Source: CAZQFV01 sp964592645
GTDB lineage: Bacteria; Chloroflexota; Chloroflexia; DTKN01
Length of the DNA stretch: 64,000 bases
Direction of reading: 5' to 3'
Assembly: GCA_964592645.1 (NCBI GenBank)
Contig: CAZQFV010000010.1
Coordinates: 62,001 to 126,000 of the forward strand
Shown here: positions 37,081-45,944 of the stretch, one piece after another
Layout of the letters: every line of letters begins with the position of its first letter
Numbering within the stretch: position 1 is the stretch's first letter
Notes under the pieces: model-generated
What the model was told of the DNA's origin: nothing
Seen by the model: only the letters and a program-made list of their open reading frames with translations
Database searches by the model: none
Position numbers and translations under genes: made by a program

Positions 37081-38163
37081 CTACTCGGCAGACGGCGTTT
37101 CCGGCGGCTTCCAGGCCCGCTCCAGGCGCAGCAGCGCCAGGACGGCCCCCAGGAACACCGCCCCACCGATGCCATAGCCCATCACCAAATCCCCGGTGGA
37201 GACGGGGCCAGGTCCGCTGCGCAGCACCAGCGTGCTCAGCAGCACGGCGAGCATGCCCACGCCAAAGGCGATCACGTAAATGGAGAGGACCGCCTCGCGG
37301 CGGGTCAGGCCAAAAGAGACCAGGCGGTGCGAGAGGTGATCCTTGCCCGCGGTGGTCACGGCGATGCGCCGGCGCAGGCGCGAGAGGGTCACCAGCGTAG
37401 TGTCGAAGATGGGCACCGCCAGCACGAGCAGCGGGATCAGCCAGGTGACCAGGTGGGCGTTCCGTGGAAAGGGCGGGGAGGGAAAGCGCAGCTTGATGCC
37501 CAGCGCCGCCAGCATAAAGCCCAGGAAGAGGCTGCCGGCGTCGCCCATAAAGATACTGGCCGGGTTAAAGTTGTAGCGCAGGAAGCCCAGGCAGGCCCCC
37601 AGCAGGGCGGCGGCCATCGCCGAGACCAAGAACTGGCCGCTGCCGGCCGCCAGGAGCAAGAAGAAGCCGGAGGCCACGGCGGCCACTCCACCCGACAGCC
37701 CATCCATGTTGTCCAGGAGGTTCAGCGCGTTGGTGATGCCGACCACCCAGACCACGGTGAGCGTCCAGTTGAGCCATGTCCAGGGCAGGACCTGGACCGA
37801 CACGCCGGCCAGGAGCAGGATGCCGGCCGCCAACACCTGCCCCAGCAGCTTGATCAGCGGGCGCAGGCCCCAGCGGTCGTCCCAGATGCCCATGAACGAC
37901 ATCAGCGAGGCCCCGATGAGGATAGCCACCACCTCGCGCACGTAGTAGCGCGCACCGAAAAAGACCAGTGCCAGGACAAAGCCGAGGTAGATAGCCACCC
38001 CCCCGAGCAAAGGGATCGGCTGGAGGTGGATCTTGCGCGCGCTGGGCCGATCGACCACCCCGGTACGCAGGGCCACCTGCCGCACCAGCGGCGTCGCCAA
38101 GAGCGTCCCGGTCAGCGCGGTGATCAGGATCAGCACAACCCCCGCGGTATCGCTCACCGTCAC
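37081..38163 (-). CDS. Undecaprenyl-phosphate sugar-1-phosphate transferase (WecA/TagO-like, MraY superfamily)
   Basis: 360 residues with about ten membrane helices. Signature motifs are 'KIHLQPIPLLGGVAIYLG', 'NALNLLDNMDGLSGG' (catalytic Asp cluster) and 'SIFMGDAGSLFLGF'. The enzyme transfers a UDP-sugar phosphate (GlcNAc in WecA/TagO) to the lipid carrier, starting envelope glycopolymer synthesis on the cytoplasmic face. GTG start overlaps the stop of the O-antigen ligase/TPR gene by 4 nt (GTGA), so the two are translationally coupled. It may supply the LCP and ligase proteins encoded nearby. Confidence 0.92.
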   Translation of the reverse strand: MTVSDTAGVVLILITALTGTLLATPLVRQVALRTGVVDRPSARKIHLQPIPLLGGVAIYLGFVLALVFFGARYYVREVVAILIGASLMSFMGIWDDRWGLRPLIKLLGQVLAAGILLLAGVSVQVLPWTWLNWTLTVVWVVGITNALNLLDNMDGLSGGVAAVASGFFLLLAAGSGQFLVSAMAAALLGACLGFLRYNFNPASIFMGDAGSLFLGFMLAALGIKLRFPSPPFPRNAHLVTWLIPLLVLAVPIFDTTLVTLSRLRRRIAVTTAGKDHLSHRLVSFGLTRREAVLSIYVIAFGVGMLAVLLSTLVLRSGPGPVSTGDLVMGYGIGGAVFLGAVLALLRLERAWKPPETPSAE

Positions 38164-41100
38164 AGACCGCCCCGCAGCCTGTCGATCAGCTGCTGCACCG
38201 CCGCCTTCTGGGCCTCCGGCGCCACCGCCAGGGCCTGCTGGGCATAGAGCAGCGCCTGGGAGGTGCTCCCCCGGATCTCGTAGACCTGCGCCAGCCCGTA
38301 GAGGGCGGCAAAGTCCTGCGGCATCGTCTCCAGCACCCGCTTGTAGGCCGGCTCGGCCACGTCGTACTCCTTGGCCGCCAGGGCCAGGCTGCCCAGTAGG
38401 CTGTAGACCTTGTAGACCTCGGCCGGCTGGTCGGCCGGCACGTACTGCGCCGCCAGCTTGGCCTCGGACAGGGCCGCGCCGCTGCGCCCGGCCTGGAAAA
38501 AGACGGTGGCCAACTGATAGTGGGCATCATGGTCCTGGGGGTTGTCCCGCGCCCGGATCTCCAGGTCGACCATCGCCAGGAAGGTCTGCAACTGCTGGAC
38601 CTCCTCGGCCTGGTTGTTGGCCTGGGCCATCTCCAGCGCGGACTGCCCCTGCAGCCGGGCCTGGTCGTAGCGGCCTGTCTTCTCAAAGAGGATGGCCAGG
38701 TTCTTGTACGCTTCGAAAGAGGGCTGGATCGTCAGCGCCCGCACATAGGCCCGGATGGCGGCCTCGTTGTCGTTGCGCAGGATGTGGATGTAGCCCAGCG
38801 TCTGCGAAGTATCCAGGATCTGCTTCACCAGCGAATCCCGGGTCGCCTGGGAGAGAACGATGCCCTTCCGATCCAGGGTCGCCTGGGTGGCGCTGATGAC
38901 ATCGGCATAGGCCAAGGCCAGCGGGTCCAGTTGGCCGGCCTTGGACAAAAAGCTCAGGCGGGCGCTGAGCTGGCTGTCGGAGATGTAGGTGGGCTTGATA
39001 GGGATGCCGGCCGCGTAGGTCACCGCGGCCTCGGCCGGCATGTTGAGCTGCCGGTACAGGTCGCCCAGCACCTGGTAGGTGTCGGAGAATCGCTCGTCCA
39101 GGAAGAGCGAGTACTGCAGCTCGGCCGCGGCCAGCACCAGGTAGCCGCGCTGGAGCTGGTCCTCCCCAAGCAGCCGCCGCGCCTCCTGGCGATACTGGGC
39201 GACGATGGGCAGGTGGGTATCCCAGGACCGCCCGCCGGAGACCAGGTGATGCTCCTCCCAATCGTCCAGCCAGACCAGGGCCTGGGGCAAGATCGCCTGC
39301 TGCACGGCAGCGTTGCCCACCGCCGTCTGCAAATAGCTCTGGGCCAGGCGGTTGTGCAGGTCGGCGTTGTTGCCGGTCATCGAGAGGGCCTGCTCGCCAA
39401 AGGCGATGCTGCGGGACAGGTACTTGGGGTCTTTGCTCTGGCCATACCAGGCCAGGTACAGGGCGGAGAGGTTGCGGTAGTGGTCCGTGTTGAGGGGCGA
39501 GAGGTCGCGGGCCCGCAGGATGGCCCGTTCGGTGCTGGCGAAATAGGCTTCCTGGGTGGAGCCCGCGGCGCCGCGCGAGCGGTCGAGGTACAGTTGGGCC
39601 AGGGAGAGGTAGAAAAAGTCCTCGTAGGGCACGAGGTTGATGGCCCGGTGCAGGCTTTCCAGGCTCTGCTGGTCATAGTTGTCGGCCACAGCCATGATGG
39701 CGGACTGTCGGGCCTCGTCGGCGATCTTGGCCGCCTCTGCGCGGTAGGCGTCTGCCTGGGCCTCCAGTTGCTTGGAGGTCCAGAAGAGGATATCCGACCA
39801 GAGCGGCTTGAAGTTGACCCGCCCGACAAAGAGCAGGGCCCCGGCGATGACGATGGTATAGGCCAGCGCCCAGGCCGTAGAGATGCCGGGGGTGCGGCCC
39901 CGGCTGCGGCGGCGCCGCCGAGCCGCCTCGGCGGACGACACCCGTTCCTTGTCCTCGGCGGCGGCCGGCGCTTCCAGGCGGAAGGGCGGCATCAAGGTCA
40001 GGGCGACGGCGACGCCGATGGCGATCCACATGTACATGCGCGTGGAGACGATGGGGATGCCGAACAGGGTCTCCCAGAAGTGCGCCACCCCCAGGCCCAG
40101 GAGGGCGATGGCCAACGTCTGGTTCTCGGCATCCGGGGCGCGGACGATCAGCCGGCCCGTCAGCAGGAAAAAGGCGGCAAAGTAGAACAGGTAGGCCGCC
40201 AGGCCCAGCGCCCCCAGGGTCACCAGCTCGTCGATGATCGCGTTGTGCGCCCGGTCCGGGGAGGCGTTGCGCTTCTCCACGTGGGCCAGCTCCGGCGGGT
40301 AGTAGGGGTTGTAGGCCACATGCATAGTTTCGGGCCCATAGCCGATGAGCGTGCGCAGAGGGTGGTGCATGATCATGCCCACCGAGCCCGAACCCACCTC
40401 GTCGCCGAACCAGATCAGGATGCGCACGCGCCCGGTGCCGCTGGAGGCGTCCAGGATGCGTCCCAGGCGGCCGAAATAGGGGATGTTGCGCAGCGGCTGG
40501 ATGCGCGTCTCGACGAACGAGGCCAACTGCGGGTCTTTCATCACCAGGTTGCCCAGGATAGGGGTATGCGGCAGGTTGAAGATGGCCAGGAAGATCCCGG
40601 CCAGGAAAAAGAGGGCCAGGGCCGCGTACAGCAGCTTGCGCGCTCCGCGGCGCCAGGCCAGGGCCAGGAAGAAGAAAAAGATCATCGCCAGCAGGCCGAC
40701 CAGCGGGCCGCGGCTCTGAGTGAGGATGATGCAGGTGAGCTGCAGCCCGGCCAGGATCAGGTAGCCGCCAATCCGGGCCAGGTGGCCCACGCGCCCGCCG
40801 GCGCGCGCGCCCAGCAAAACGTAGCACACCAGCCAAAAGATCACCAGCGCCACCAGGTACATCGGCCATTTGATGGGATCGGGCCGATCGGGCAGGTACT
40901 GCTGGATGATGATAAAGAGGAAGAGGCTCTGCAGGACCACCAGGATGTAGGTGGCATCGGCCCACAGGGCGTCGCGCCCCCAGGGCCGGCGGGCGTTCTG
41001 CCAGCGGCTGAGCAGGCCCAGGGCAAAGAGGCCGGCCAGGTATCCGCCCCAGGCGTAGCCGTTGGTCCGCGTGCCGGGGACCAGGAGCAGGGCGGCGGCC

Positions 41101-42308
41101 CCCAAGACGGCCAGGGCCAGACCCGCCAGGTGGGCGTAGGCCCGCCAACGCTCCGCGATCAGCGTGATCACGGCATAGACCAGGGCCGGCACGGACACCG
41201 TCAGCACGGCCGTGCCGGCGAAAAAGAGCAGGCCGGTCGTGAAGCCCTGCCACAGATGGGCCTCCGAGAGCGCGGCCGCCGTCTGCTGCTGCTCCTGCAG
41301 CGAGATCTGTGCCACGATCGAAATCGGGACATAGATCAACACCAAGAGCAAAACCAGGCCGAGGCCGGCGATCAGCAGGCCGGTATAGGTGGAGCCAAGG
41401 ATGCGACTGCGCTGGCCCGGCGTCTCCTCCGGCTTGGGGCTGTGCCGCGCGTCGCGCCAGGCCGAGACCAGGCGATACATCGTCAGGGGCAGGATCATGA
41501 TCAGGTAGGCGGCGATAAAGATGGCGTTGCCCATGGTCGAGGCCACGCGGGACTCCACGTTGCCCATCCAGGGCAGCGGGTCGATGCCGAACTTTTGCAC
41601 CACACCGTACAGGGCGGCGGGGATGCTGGAAAGCAGGATCACCGTGAACAGGCGGTTCAGTTGCTCGCGCCCGCGCAGGTTAAAGGCCAACAGGAAAAAG
41701 AGCCCGATGTAGGCAACCACGGTGAGGGTGCCCTGCTGACGGACATAGCCGCCGTAGAGGCTGGCTACGGGAAAGACCGAGCCGATGGTCGAGATGACGT
41801 GCACGGCGATATAGGCCAGGGCGGGGATGACCATGGCCGTCCGCAGCGCCTCCTTCCAACTGCCGCGCAGGGCATAGCCGGCGCCCACCAGGGCCAGGCC
41901 CAGGGCAAAGAGGATGAGAAAGGTGCCGGCCGCGCCGGAGAGGCCCCAGAAGACGCGCGTCGCGGTCGTCACCTCCGATGCGCCGACCATCCCGGCCAGC
42001 GGATCCTGCCAGGTCTGGAGCTCCAGGGCGAACAGGCCCACCGCCGCCACCGCGCTGACGATGCCGATAATGATCACCGCTGTCTTCCACCAGCGCTCCA
42101 GCGACAGGCGCTCGCGGTTCTCGTCGAGCGTGCGCACAGCCCAGACGGCCAGCATCAGCGTCACCAGGGTGCGCAGGATAAGGGCCTTCTGCGGCTCAAA
42201 GATGCGGCTGTCCTTGGTATAGATGTTGAAGTAGAGGGTGATCAAGACCACCGCCAGCAGCCAGCCCCCCTCCAGGATATGGTCCAGCACGCGTCGAAAT
42301 TTAGTCAC
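38160..42308 (-). CDS. O-antigen ligase/polymerase-like membrane protein with C-terminal TPR domain
   Basis: 1382 residues. The first 830 or so contain many membrane helices with a Wzy/WaaL-type segment ('IILTQSRGPLVGLLAMIFFF', then a large outer loop around 'SPDRAHNAIIDELVTLGALG'). The last 500 residues are tetratricopeptide repeats ('AKEYDVAEPAYKRVLETMPQ', 'AALYGLAQVYEIRGSTSQAL'). Such proteins polymerise or ligate lipid-linked glycans, or glycosylate proteins (PglL-like), at the outer membrane face. GTG start follows AGGAGGCAGAGACC and overlaps recN by 8 nt. It is much longer than single-domain ligases because of the TPR part. Confidence 0.88.
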   Translation of the reverse strand: MTKFRRVLDHILEGGWLLAVVLITLYFNIYTKDSRIFEPQKALILRTLVTLMLAVWAVRTLDENRERLSLERWWKTAVIIIGIVSAVAAVGLFALELQTWQDPLAGMVGASEVTTATRVFWGLSGAAGTFLILFALGLALVGAGYALRGSWKEALRTAMVIPALAYIAVHVISTIGSVFPVASLYGGYVRQQGTLTVVAYIGLFFLLAFNLRGREQLNRLFTVILLSSIPAALYGVVQKFGIDPLPWMGNVESRVASTMGNAIFIAAYLIMILPLTMYRLVSAWRDARHSPKPEETPGQRSRILGSTYTGLLIAGLGLVLLLVLIYVPISIVAQISLQEQQQTAAALSEAHLWQGFTTGLLFFAGTAVLTVSVPALVYAVITLIAERWRAYAHLAGLALAVLGAAALLLVPGTRTNGYAWGGYLAGLFALGLLSRWQNARRPWGRDALWADATYILVVLQSLFLFIIIQQYLPDRPDPIKWPMYLVALVIFWLVCYVLLGARAGGRVGHLARIGGYLILAGLQLTCIILTQSRGPLVGLLAMIFFFFLALAWRRGARKLLYAALALFFLAGIFLAIFNLPHTPILGNLVMKDPQLASFVETRIQPLRNIPYFGRLGRILDASSGTGRVRILIWFGDEVGSGSVGMIMHHPLRTLIGYGPETMHVAYNPYYPPELAHVEKRNASPDRAHNAIIDELVTLGALGLAAYLFYFAAFFLLTGRLIVRAPDAENQTLAIALLGLGVAHFWETLFGIPIVSTRMYMWIAIGVAVALTLMPPFRLEAPAAAEDKERVSSAEAARRRRRSRGRTPGISTAWALAYTIVIAGALLFVGRVNFKPLWSDILFWTSKQLEAQADAYRAEAAKIADEARQSAIMAVADNYDQQSLESLHRAINLVPYEDFFYLSLAQLYLDRSRGAAGSTQEAYFASTERAILRARDLSPLNTDHYRNLSALYLAWYGQSKDPKYLSRSIAFGEQALSMTGNNADLHNRLAQSYLQTAVGNAAVQQAILPQALVWLDDWEEHHLVSGGRSWDTHLPIVAQYRQEARRLLGEDQLQRGYLVLAAAELQYSLFLDERFSDTYQVLGDLYRQLNMPAEAAVTYAAGIPIKPTYISDSQLSARLSFLSKAGQLDPLALAYADVISATQATLDRKGIVLSQATRDSLVKQILDTSQTLGYIHILRNDNEAAIRAYVRALTIQPSFEAYKNLAILFEKTGRYDQARLQGQSALEMAQANNQAEEVQQLQTFLAMVDLEIRARDNPQDHDAHYQLATVFFQAGRSGAALSEAKLAAQYVPADQPAEVYKVYSLLGSLALAAKEYDVAEPAYKRVLETMPQDFAALYGLAQVYEIRGSTSQALLYAQQALAVAPEAQKAAVQQLIDRLRGGL

Positions 42309-44091
42309 GGTCTCTGCCTCCTAGGGGCCCGGCCTTTTGCTTCCGGGCCTGTTCCAAGATCTGGCGGGCGCTCTCCCGGTGGGCCGCGGTCAGGCTCGGC
42401 CCGCTCAGCATCACCGCCAGTTCCTCCACCAGCGCCGGCCCCTCCAGGCGCGCGGCCACGGTGATCGTCCGACCGTCACGCACCTCCTTGCCGATCGAGA
42501 AATGGGCGTCGGCATAGGCGGCGATCTGCGGCAGGTGGGTGATGCAGATAACCTGGTGCTGCCGGGAGAGCTCCCACAGTTTCTCGCCGACCACATAGCC
42601 GCTGCGGCCGCCCACGCCGACATCAATCTCGTCAAAGATCAGGATCGGCGTGGCGTCGGCCTGCGAGAGGATGCTCTTGACGGCCAGGAGCAGGCGCGAG
42701 CTTTCCCCGCCCGAGGCAATGCGCGCCAGGGGGCGCACCTCTTCCCCGGGGTTGGGCGAGATGAGGAACTCGACACGGTCGATGCCGCCGGCATCGTAGG
42801 CGTAGCGGCCGGCCGGGACGGCCCCCTCGCCCTCCACCCACAGGCCGGCCGCGCTCGCCGCTCGCTCCAGCGACACGGCAAAGGTGGTGCCGGCCATGTT
42901 CAGGCCGGCCATCGCCCCCTCCACGGCCGCCGCCAACTGCCCGGCGGCCTCCTCCCGGCGGGCCGACAGCACCCCCGCCAGCCGGCCCAGCTCGCGCTCC
43001 AGGCGTTCTTCCTCCGCGCGCAGCGCCTGCAGGCGCTCTCCACTGTGGGAGAGGGACTCCAGTTCCTCACGCGCCCGCTGCGCCGCCGCCAGGACCGCCT
43101 CGCAACTGGGGCCGTACTTGCGCTGCAGCTCGCGCACCAGCACCAGCCGCTCCTCTACCTCCTCCAGGCGGCGCGGATCGCAGTCCAAGTGCTCGCGGTA
43201 GGCCCGCACCGCCCGCACCAGGTCTTCCACCCCGTCGGAGATGGCCACCTGCATAGCGCGCATGGGGCCGGCCGTCGGGTCCAGGTGCTCCAGCGTCTCG
43301 ACCTCACGCGCCGCCAGGCCCAACAGGTCGAGCACCCCGCCGGCGCCCGGACGGTTCGGGCGGTCCTTGCCGCCGTAGAGCAGGGCGTGCAGCCGGTCCA
43401 CCGCCTCCAGGAGGCGGGCCCCGTTCTGCAGCCGCTGGCGCTCCAGGCGCAGCTCCTCTTCCTCGCCGGGCCGCAGCGCCGCCGACTCGATCTCCTGCAG
43501 GCGGAAACGCAGCGCCTCGGCGCGTTCCTCCTGGCGGGCCTGCTCCGCGGCCACGGCGCGGATCTCTTCCTGCAGCGCCCGCAGCCGGGCCACGCCCTCC
43601 GCCACCTCCTGGCGCAGCCCGGTGGTGCCGGCGTAGCGATCGAGCATATCCAGGTGGTGGCGCACGCGAAAGAGGGAGAGGTGCTCGCTCTGCCCGTGGA
43701 TGTCCACCAGCGACTCGCCGATCTCGCGCAGCAGGGAGAGGTTGATGGCCCGGCCGTTCACCCGCCCCACGCTGCGCCCGCCGGATGAAAGCTCGCGGTA
43801 GAGGATCAGGTTCTCATCTTCTTCCTCGGCCAGGCCGTACTCCTCCAGCAGCGGCCGCAGCGTCCGCGCGGCGGCCTCGTCCAGGGCGATAACCCCCTCG
43901 ACCTCGGCCCGCTCGGCGCCGGTGCGCACCATCGTGCGATCGGCCTTGTCGCCCAGGAGCAGGCTCAGGGCATCGATGATGATCGATTTCCCGGCCCCCG
44001 TTTCCCCCGTGAGCACGTTCAGCCCGGGGGAGAGGGCCAAATCGAGCTCCTCAATGATCGCAAAGTTGCGGATGCGCAGTTGCAGCAACAC
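42301..44091 (-). CDS. recN: DNA repair protein RecN
   Basis: 596 residues. The SMC-like ATPase has Walker A 'GLNVLTGETGAGKS' near residue 25, a long coiled-coil middle (about 150-365), signature 'LARIASGGESSRLLLA' and Walker B 'PILIFDEIDVGVGG', then 'QVICITHLPQIAAYAD'. It acts in double-strand-break repair. GTG 44091 follows GGAGGAACAAGG, and a clear promoter (44131-44159) lies upstream. The last codons overlap the start of the glycan ligase gene, coupling DNA repair and envelope genes on one transcript. Confidence 0.95.
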   Translation of the reverse strand: MLLQLRIRNFAIIEELDLALSPGLNVLTGETGAGKSIIIDALSLLLGDKADRTMVRTGAERAEVEGVIALDEAAARTLRPLLEEYGLAEEEDENLILYRELSSGGRSVGRVNGRAINLSLLREIGESLVDIHGQSEHLSLFRVRHHLDMLDRYAGTTGLRQEVAEGVARLRALQEEIRAVAAEQARQEERAEALRFRLQEIESAALRPGEEEELRLERQRLQNGARLLEAVDRLHALLYGGKDRPNRPGAGGVLDLLGLAAREVETLEHLDPTAGPMRAMQVAISDGVEDLVRAVRAYREHLDCDPRRLEEVEERLVLVRELQRKYGPSCEAVLAAAQRAREELESLSHSGERLQALRAEEERLERELGRLAGVLSARREEAAGQLAAAVEGAMAGLNMAGTTFAVSLERAASAAGLWVEGEGAVPAGRYAYDAGGIDRVEFLISPNPGEEVRPLARIASGGESSRLLLAVKSILSQADATPILIFDEIDVGVGGRSGYVVGEKLWELSRQHQVICITHLPQIAAYADAHFSIGKEVRDGRTITVAARLEGPALVEELAVMLSGPSLTAAHRESARQILEQARKQKAGPLGGRDRD

Positions 44092-44130
44092 CCTTGTTCC
44101 TCCAAGAGCTTTCCGGGTTCAGCAGGGGGC

Positions 44131-44159
44131 ATTGTACCGCAAAAACGGCTTCTGTGCAA
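44131..44159 (-). promoter_or_regulatory. Promoter of the recN operon
   Basis: On the minus strand TTGCAC (44159-44154), 17-nt spacer, TACAAT (44136-44131), with a leader of about 35 nt to recN. A class A repeat copy (AACCACAAAGACCCGAAGG, about 44200-44230) lies just upstream. Confidence 0.7.
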
Positions 44160-44296
44160 CCATTGGGAGGCACAACGAACCAGAGACACAAGAGCGGTGA
44201 ACCACAAAGACCCGAAGGCACGAAGAAGAACTATGAGGCTGCTGCGTCCAACGTCGTCTCCCCAAGCGCCCAAGGGAGCCCTACGGCGTGGGCGGT

Positions 44297-45616
44297 TTAC
44301 GGCGTCGGCAGTTTGAAATCGTCCCCCAGGATGATGACGATATCGGCCGTGGGAGAAGGAGTCTCACCCTGGCGGGCAAACCCATCCCCGACATTGAGCA
44401 GCTTGGCCAGTTGGCCGCGGGTGAAAGGATGGTCGCCGCTGTCCAGGATCAGGGTACGGGTATAGTAGCCGGCGTTCTCGGCGTTGCCATAGGTGGGCAC
44501 GATAAAGCCGCGCTGGCGCAGGTACTCGGCCGTAGAGGCCGCGCAGCCCGAGCAGGTCAGGGTGCCGTTCAGGACCTCGATCCGCGCCCCTTCCTCGCGC
44601 AGCTTGCGCGTCGTCGGGTCCAGCAGCATGGTCTGGACCTGGTCTTCGACGCACCAGGCGAGCGGCTGCAGGTCGGACGTGCCGCTGATTTCCCGCAGGC
44701 AGCCGACGATGTCGTAGGAGACGATCTTGTCGCGCTCGATCTGGGGCGCCAACTGCACGAGGTCCCAGAGAGTGGCCAGTTGGATGTCGGTCTTGAAAGT
44801 GTTGGCGAACTGGCCGAGGAGCTGGTCGATCTGGTCCATATCGCTGATCAGGTTCAAGCTGAGGGCGCGATCGCGGATGGCCAGCAGGACCTGGCGCTGG
44901 CGGCGGTTGCGGTAAAAGTCGCTGTCGGCATGGCGCGACCGGGCATACTGCAGCGCGGCGGCCCCGTCCATATGTTGCAGGCCGGCAGGGATGTAGACGC
45001 GCGTGTAGCCAAAGTTCTCGGTGGGATACTCGTTGTCCACCAGTGGGTAGGGCACGTCCACGGTAATGCCGCCAAGGTAGTCGATGATGCGCTGAAAGCC
45101 CTGGAAATCGACCTCGGCGTAGTAGTCGATGGAGATGCCCAGAAAGGCCGCCACGGTGCGCTTGGCCAGGGTGGGGCCGCCGCCGGCATTGGCCAGGTCA
45201 CGCTCCCCCAGCATGTAGGCGGCGTTGATCTTGTAGTAGCCGTAGTCGGGGATATAGACCAGGGTATCGCGGGGGATGGAAAGCATGCTGGCGAAGCGGG
45301 TGCGCGGGTCGACATGGACGACGATGTTGACGTCGCTGCGGGTGCCTTCCAGCCCTTCGCGGCGGTCCACGCCCAGGAGGAGGATGTTCAGCGGCTCGGT
45401 CAGCGGGTTCGGCGTCGGCTTGGGGATGCCGGTGACCGGAAGGGGCGTGGCGATCATCGGGCCGGTCACCGTAGAGATGCGGTTGACCAGGCGCACGCCG
45501 ACATAGATCACGCTGGCCACGAGCAGGACCAGCATCACCAGCAGGAAATAGACGACTCCCCCCCCCCTGGAGCGCTGGGTTCGCAACGTCCGCTCCCGCT
45601 TCGATGCTCGAGTCAT
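44297..45616 (-). CDS. LytR-CpsA-Psr (LCP) family glycopolymer transferase with LytR_C domain
   Basis: 439 residues. ATG 45616 has GGAG 6 nt upstream; the ATG two codons earlier sits too close to it. A short basic N-terminus, one membrane helix ('VVYFLLVMLVLLVASVIYVG'), then the extracellular LCP domain: 'LNILLLGVDRREG', 'MLSIPRDTLVYIPDYG', 'LGGITVDVPYPLVD', 'ALQYARSRHADSDFYRNRRQ'. A C-terminal LytR_C domain ('IEVLNGTLTCSGCAASTAEY') follows. LCP proteins move lipid-linked glycopolymers onto peptidoglycan or protein acceptors, fitting the WecA-like and ligase genes just downstream. It has its own promoter and diverges from tdh. Confidence 0.92.
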   Translation of the reverse strand: MTRASKRERTLRTQRSRGGGVVYFLLVMLVLLVASVIYVGVRLVNRISTVTGPMIATPLPVTGIPKPTPNPLTEPLNILLLGVDRREGLEGTRSDVNIVVHVDPRTRFASMLSIPRDTLVYIPDYGYYKINAAYMLGERDLANAGGGPTLAKRTVAAFLGISIDYYAEVDFQGFQRIIDYLGGITVDVPYPLVDNEYPTENFGYTRVYIPAGLQHMDGAAALQYARSRHADSDFYRNRRQRQVLLAIRDRALSLNLISDMDQIDQLLGQFANTFKTDIQLATLWDLVQLAPQIERDKIVSYDIVGCLREISGTSDLQPLAWCVEDQVQTMLLDPTTRKLREEGARIEVLNGTLTCSGCAASTAEYLRQRGFIVPTYGNAENAGYYTRTLILDSGDHPFTRGQLAKLLNVGDGFARQGETPSPTADIVIILGDDFKLPTP

Positions 45617-45644
45617 AGGCATCTCCAGTGCGTCGTTCCCCCGT

Positions 45645-45672
45645 ATTATACCACAAGCCTCCGTAATGTCCA
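45645..45672 (-). promoter_or_regulatory. Promoter of the LCP gene
   Basis: On the minus strand TGGACA (45672-45667), 16-nt spacer, perfect TATAAT (45650-45645) preceded by TGG (extended -10). Confidence 0.65.
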
Positions 45673-45696
45673 CACGGATTTCGGCCACGGGCGGAA

Positions 45697-45765
45697 CACG
45701 GATTCTGGCCGCGGATACGCGGACCGCGGCCCCAAGGTCCGTTCGTCCGCCGCCAGAATCCGTAT
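45697..45765. repeat. Long palindrome between divergent LCP and tdh promoters (class C repeat)
   Basis: CGGATTCTGGC (45699-45709) pairs with GCCAGAATCCG (45752-45762) and GCGGAC with GTCCGC inside. The element CGGATACGCGGA / AATCCGTATCCGGG recurs at 45833-45862 and elsewhere in the window. It separates the two promoters in the 328-bp gap 45617-45944, which otherwise holds only these promoters and the tdh leader. Confidence 0.6.
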
Positions 45766-45796
45766 CCGGGCCTGTACTTTTCTGCACAATGTCCAC

Positions 45797-45825
45797 TTGC
45801 GGCCCCTGCTTCTCTGTGCTATAAT
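45797..45825 (+). promoter_or_regulatory. Promoter of tdh-kbl
   Basis: TTGCGG (45797-45802), 17-nt spacer, perfect TATAAT (45820-45825) with TGC in front (extended -10). The leader of about 110 nt contains another class C repeat copy (CCCCGGATACACGGATT). Confidence 0.75.
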
Positions 45826-45944
45826 GAGGCCCGGATTCTTGCCCCGGATACACGGATTCAGGAAAAGCCTGACCCGCATCTTTTTATCCGAGGCAAAAAT
45901 TCGTATTCTCTATAGCAGAAATCCTTGTTCTAAGGAGGTTGAGC

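Noticed and set aside
38520..42464. 1314-residue plus-strand frame opposite the O-antigen ligase/TPR gene
   Set aside because: Shadow frame, Gln/Gly/His-rich without family features.
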